A stretch of 10,765 nucleotides of DNA from Mariprofundaceae bacterium (lineage in GTDB: Bacteria > Pseudomonadota > Zetaproteobacteria > Mariprofundales > Mariprofundaceae): positions 1-10,765 of the forward strand of contig JALSZZ010000191.1 in assembly GCA_027075825.1 (NCBI GenBank), read 5' to 3'. Position numbers and translations under genes: made by a program. The first letter of the stretch is position 1. Each line of letters starts with the position of its first letter. This document shows, piece after piece, positions 7,437 to 10,765 of the stretch. A model generated the notes under the pieces. It saw only the letters and a program-made list of their open reading frames with translations, was not told the origin of the DNA and ran no database searches.

Positions 7437-10400
7437 GAATTCTCCTTGTGTCCGGGTCGAGGATATGCTGGCAGGCTGCCATCAGTCGCTGCTGTGATGC
7501 TTCCAGCGAGCAGTGGCGCGATGGTTCCTGCGTTGGCCAGTCATTCAGGAATGCATCCAACAGGGCATACGGCGACCAGTGGCACGCTTGTAGCTGTGAG
7601 AACTGCTGTTCCAGATGCTGGTATTCATTGTCAGAGGGTGACAGATCAGCAAACAGTTCGCTGGCGACGCTGGCAAAATCATTCAGTTTCTGACGTAGCC
7701 CTTGCCAGTGCTTGCGCTGTTGTTCGGCGCAGAGCGCGTCGCTTTCAACAATGCCTTCAATTTTGGGCAACAGCGATGATTGCTTCTCAAGCCACGAAAA
7801 AGCCAGCCAGTTGGCAAGAAAACACTCCATTTCCATGTTCAGTCGGTGGATTGCAGGCCTGACAAGCGCCTTGTTTCTTAAATCATCTGCGATATCGCCC
7901 AGTTTTTTGGCTTGTTCGTCCTTAAAGGGGGAATCGGGAGACAGCAACAGAGACAAGGCGCGCATCAGAAACAATGATTGCGGCTCATTGATATCCGTTA
8001 ATTGATTTCGCGTGGTCTTCAGGGAAGAAAAGTCGTTGGAGCGCAACACCGCCAGAGACCGTGGCCAGGTCAGGGTCAGTGGCGGCAGCAGCGTTTCCGC
8101 GATGGTTTGTGCACGCGATTGCAGACGTGCATCGCACGGGGGTAACGAACGAAGGGCGGATTTTGCTCTGCGTGCCGCGAATTCAGCATAATGTTTGCCA
8201 CAAACCATCGTCTCAGCCACCATCATCAACTGATGACAAAACAGGAAGAGTTGCTCCGATCTGTTTGTTGATGGACGGTCAGGATCAAATATCAGCAAGG
8301 TCGAAGGGAAGCTGCAAAGCTCCAGCCAGCTATCCACCATGTGGTCATGCAAAAGTCGGGCATCCAGAGGAAAGTGGCGTGCTGCTGTACGCTGGAGCAT
8401 TCCTTGCCGGGGGGTAAGTTCTTCCAGTCTTCGTTGCGCCAATGTCGGCTGGGGAAGACCATGCTCATCCCTTGTCCATAGCGCTTCAGTTTCAGTCGTG
8501 TCCAGCCACCGGGCGAGTAATTCTTCCAGCTTGTCGTCGGCCAGTGGATGCATGGTATCATCCTGCATTCCCCAGCCAGCGCTGAGCAACATATTCAGCA
8601 ACGCTGCCATGCGTTGTGCAGCCGAACGCTTCAGCCATAGTTGCTGGCAATGATCGCACCATTGCCGCAGGTTTGCTTCATCCAGTCCTGCCGGAGGGAG
8701 ATGCTTCAGTTGCTCTTGCAAGTCTGCCCATTGCGTTTCGGCAGAAGGCGCAGCAAGCAGCTGTTTGACAATGGGCAGCCCCTCATCAGCCAGGCCGCAC
8801 ATCGGCGAGGCAAGATCATCTTCCGGGTATTGCAACACCACCATGATCAGCAATGGCAGCCAGTTTTTTTGTTCCTGACGTGTGAAAGGAAGGCCAGGGT
8901 TACATACGGCATCAACAAGAAGAGCTGCCTGATTTCGCTTGCTCACATCCAGCAGGGCAAGCATATCCAGATGGCCAAGGTTCTGGTTTTTTTCAGCCTG
9001 AATGCCCAGTGCCAGCAGAGCGATGTCGTGCCAGCCCCGATCTTGCAGATGACTGAACAGCAATTCATGTAAATCCCGCTCAAACGTTCGGGGGCGAATA
9101 TGGCCGACAATAAACTCGGCACAAAGAAAGCTCTGAAAGCTGAGGTGAGCAAACTGAATTTCATGATTGGTCGGGGCAACCAGAAGCCCGGCAGGGTGCA
9201 GGAAACAGGCCAGCAATGCCTCGGCATCTTCGGCACGCAGGACCGTAAAGCGAAGTTTCTCCGGTGTCTTTCCGGCAATGGCTTCCGCCAGTGCTTTTTG
9301 TATTGTGGCTGTTTGCCAGCTACGGCACTGCCCCGTTTCGCTTAATTGCTGCGTGCGCCACGCCAGCCAGGAAAGTGCCAGTCGCTTTTCCTGATGTGGC
9401 CAATGGGCTAAGGCCTTGCCATCCACACGGTTTTTGCGTTGGCGGTGTTTCTCCTGACGATCAAGGTAGATATCAACAATGCTGTCATACAACGCTACCT
9501 GACCCTGTGGCATTTCATTGCGCGTACAGTGGATCAGAGCCATCAGGGTGATAAAAATGGGGCGGCGCGCCAGTGGCAACAAGTATTGCTGGTGTTCTCG
9601 TAATGCAGCAAGAAAACGGGGAGCGTCTTTTCGCTGACGACGTTTCCAGTCATCCCTGAGCTGATACCAGTGATCGATAAACTGCCTGATCTGTGACCAC
9701 GCTAATGGCGCAATATAATAGCAGGGGAGTTTTCCATCGGCGCGAATCTGGCCGTCAGCATACAGCATACCGTCAGCACGGCTGCTGGCAGCAAGATCGG
9801 AAATGCCTTCAGGGCGTGAGGTCAGCAGTACACGATAGCCGCGTTTGCGCGCTGTTCGTGCCAGTTCAAGCACTCTTTGACGAACATCCCTGCCGCCCAC
9901 TTCATCCATGCCATCAAACAGCAGCAGGCATGGAATTGACTCATGGTTGCTGAAAAAACTCTGCTGTAGTTTCGCCTGATCCAGAATAATGTCGCAATCT
10001 GCTGCTTGCTGGCACATCAGCTTCAACCATGCCGCGAACAGTGAATCCAGGTCTTTGATAGCACTGAGATCGGGAATGTTTCTCAGAACAAGTGGAACAG
10101 GGGCGATACTGCCCTGTATGCTGATGAGTTGCCGCCGCAGCCTGCTGGGGCGCTGACCACACAGTTCACTGACAATCCAGTGCACCAGCGTGCTTTTGCC
10201 ACTACCGGGTTTACCGGAAATCATGACGAAGGGCTGGCTGGCAATCACTTCAGCCGCATCTTTTCCCGGTAAATCGTTGTCGCCTTTACGATCTGCAACA
10301 GTCGCCGGGGGTGGCATCTGTTCTTCTTCAATCACTGTATCCGACAAACGCAGGGGAACATAAATACGTTGTATATCTACCGGATCAGTACTGTCAGCAA

Positions 10401-10497
10401 TTTCGCCAAGATCGTTGTGCCCAAAACGGCGCAGCAGCCACTGGTAATACAGTACTCGGGCGCTTTTTAATGCCTCTGGCGTATAAGGTTCAGTCAC
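7423..10497 (-). CDS. NACHT-domain STAND NTPase, candidate sensor switch of a defence or stress system
   Basis: This 1024-residue protein has a short N-terminal region (1-85, with IYVPLRL before the NTPase). The NACHT domain carries Walker A GKPGSGKST (Lys101), Walker B LLLFDGMDE (Asp195, Asp198, Glu199) and the sensor motif LLTSRPEG (Arg228). Typical downstream NACHT segments follow: ARRPIFITLMALIH, and HLSFQSFLCAEF near residue 452 in the winged-helix part. Residues about 470-1024 are helical, with no repeat unit I could define, and would be the sensor or scaffold. STAND NTPases switch by nucleotide exchange and oligomerisation, and bacterial NACHT proteins include anti-phage proteins. No effector domain is fused at the N-terminus, so output is probably in trans. 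The start is GTG, overlapping the upstream stop as GTGA. No good ribosome binding site precedes it, so coupling is likely. The TAA stop lies 14 bp inside the next gene. Confidence 0.95.
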   Translation of the reverse strand: MTEPYTPEALKSARVLYYQWLLRRFGHNDLGEIADSTDPVDIQRIYVPLRLSDTVIEEEQMPPPATVADRKGDNDLPGKDAAEVIASQPFVMISGKPGSGKSTLVHWIVSELCGQRPSRLRRQLISIQGSIAPVPLVLRNIPDLSAIKDLDSLFAAWLKLMCQQAADCDIILDQAKLQQSFFSNHESIPCLLLFDGMDEVGGRDVRQRVLELARTARKRGYRVLLTSRPEGISDLAASSRADGMLYADGQIRADGKLPCYYIAPLAWSQIRQFIDHWYQLRDDWKRRQRKDAPRFLAALREHQQYLLPLARRPIFITLMALIHCTRNEMPQGQVALYDSIVDIYLDRQEKHRQRKNRVDGKALAHWPHQEKRLALSWLAWRTQQLSETGQCRSWQTATIQKALAEAIAGKTPEKLRFTVLRAEDAEALLACFLHPAGLLVAPTNHEIQFAHLSFQSFLCAEFIVGHIRPRTFERDLHELLFSHLQDRGWHDIALLALGIQAEKNQNLGHLDMLALLDVSKRNQAALLVDAVCNPGLPFTRQEQKNWLPLLIMVVLQYPEDDLASPMCGLADEGLPIVKQLLAAPSAETQWADLQEQLKHLPPAGLDEANLRQWCDHCQQLWLKRSAAQRMAALLNMLLSAGWGMQDDTMHPLADDKLEELLARWLDTTETEALWTRDEHGLPQPTLAQRRLEELTPRQGMLQRTAARHFPLDARLLHDHMVDSWLELCSFPSTLLIFDPDRPSTNRSEQLFLFCHQLMMVAETMVCGKHYAEFAARRAKSALRSLPPCDARLQSRAQTIAETLLPPLTLTWPRSLAVLRSNDFSSLKTTRNQLTDINEPQSLFLMRALSLLLSPDSPFKDEQAKKLGDIADDLRNKALVRPAIHRLNMEMECFLANWLAFSWLEKQSSLLPKIEGIVESDALCAEQQRKHWQGLRQKLNDFASVASELFADLSPSDNEYQHLEQQFSQLQACHWSPYALLDAFLNDWPTQEPSRHCSLEASQQRLMAACQHILDPDTRRIHARR
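7442..7447 (-). promoter_or_regulatory. Ribosome binding site of the S1-kinase gene, inside the NACHT gene
   Basis: AAGGAG on the minus strand lies five bases before the ATG at 7436-7434. It is embedded in the last codons of the NACHT gene, so this kinase can load its own ribosomes despite the overlap. Confidence 0.75.
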
Positions 10498-10765
10498 GAG
10501 GCGGTATCCGGCGCATCAGCAGGCGGAAGATAGAGGTAAGCAGGGTCGAGCGGGCGGTTATTATCGGGATTGTCGCGGAACCAGCGAACAAACACTTCGT
10601 CTGATCGCTTTCGATCCTGCCGTCGCTGAAATCGTTGAATGGCCGCATCCAGCTTTTCGCCGTGGTGCGTTTTATCGTTTGCATCATCATCCTGCTGCTT
10701 CAGCACATGCGCAAATGCCTGCTGCATAAACGCGATCATCAGTCGCTGATCTTCAAGGTCATCAA
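10494..10765 (-). CDS. C-terminal part of an unidentified operon gene, cut by the window edge
   Basis: The frame is open to the window edge, giving about 90 codons ending in TGA at 10496-10494, so the start is probably outside; the ATG at 10739 has open frame before it. The visible part begins with helical residues (LMIAFMQQAFAHVL), continues through a strongly charged segment (KQQDDDANDKTHH, then RFQRRQDRKRSDE), and ends in a Pro/Asp-rich tail. No motif or family is recognised and no membrane helix is visible. The stop overlaps the NACHT GTG as GTGA, so it is almost certainly translated with the NACHT protein and may be its partner or effector. Its identity is the main gap in reading this operon. 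Confidence 0.75.
   Translation of the reverse strand, partial: DDLEDQRLMIAFMQQAFAHVLKQQDDDANDKTHHGEKLDAAIQRFQRRQDRKRSDEVFVRWFRDNPDNNRPLDPAYLYLPPADAPDTAS

Noticed and set aside
3357..7813. Recurring CAGCCAGTTG-like word at about 3357, 4174, 6733 and 7804
   Set aside because: Each lies in coding sequence on the minus strand and encodes Asn/Gln-Trp-Leu-type residues with the same preferred codons; spacing is irregular, so it is codon bias, not a repeat element.
5559..7862. Long plus-strand open frames opposite the S1-kinase and NACHT genes (for example 5559-6140, 6609-7109, 7137-7862)
   Set aside because: They are antisense to genes with clear domain motifs, lack ribosome binding sites, and their translations have low-complexity, His/Cys/Arg-rich composition typical of shadow frames.
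1..10765. CRISPR array, transposon ends, attachment sites, tRNA or rRNA genes
   Set aside because: None was seen: no regularly spaced repeats, no transposase or integrase, and no tRNA-like or rRNA-like segment on either strand by eye.

Overview
The window looks like chromosomal DNA of a mesophilic proteobacterium, most likely a gammaproteobacterium. This is inferred from roughly balanced base composition (judged by eye), clear AGGAG-type ribosome binding sites and codon use; no rRNA, tRNA or housekeeping marker is present to fix the genus. No transposase, integrase, CRISPR array or RNA gene was seen.

Layout. Positions 1-1341 (+ strand) hold the 3' part of a gene for a beta-rich, probably exported protein of unknown function. 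A convergent gap of about 130 bp follows, with a weak candidate terminator. Everything from 1472 to the right edge is one tightly packed minus-strand operon of six genes, read right to left: (i) a gene cut by the window edge, with a charged helical C-terminus; (ii) a 1024-residue NACHT-type STAND NTPase; (iii) a 727-residue soluble histidine kinase with two apparent N-terminal S1-like (RNA-binding fold) domains, a degenerate receiver and a GAF-like region; (iv) an 853-residue soluble hybrid kinase with an N-terminal receiver, PAS-like and GAF-like sensor regions and a C-terminal kinase core; (v) a 139-residue single-domain receiver with no output domain; (vi) a 263-residue protein with three predicted membrane helices and a cytosolic coiled-coil tail. 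Junctions are GTGA, a 14-bp overlap, a 15-bp spacer, ATGA and ATGA, so the genes are probably co-transcribed and mostly translationally coupled. The promoter must lie beyond position 10765.

How they may work together (inference). NACHT NTPases are signal-triggered switches, and bacterial members include anti-phage proteins. This one has no recognisable effector domain fused to its N-terminus, so its output probably lies in a partner. The two kinases have no membrane segments and so would sense cytosolic cues; one has a possible nucleic-acid-binding front end. The receiver could take or drain phosphoryl groups. No DNA-binding output domain is encoded among the five complete genes, so the end effect is more likely protein-protein, perhaps on the membrane protein, than transcriptional. 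The whole resembles a conflict or stress system combining a STAND switch with a two-component relay. It shares with the Detocs phage-defence system the theme of a cytosolic kinase plus a stand-alone receiver, but the domain set differs. I do not recognise a named system with this gene content.
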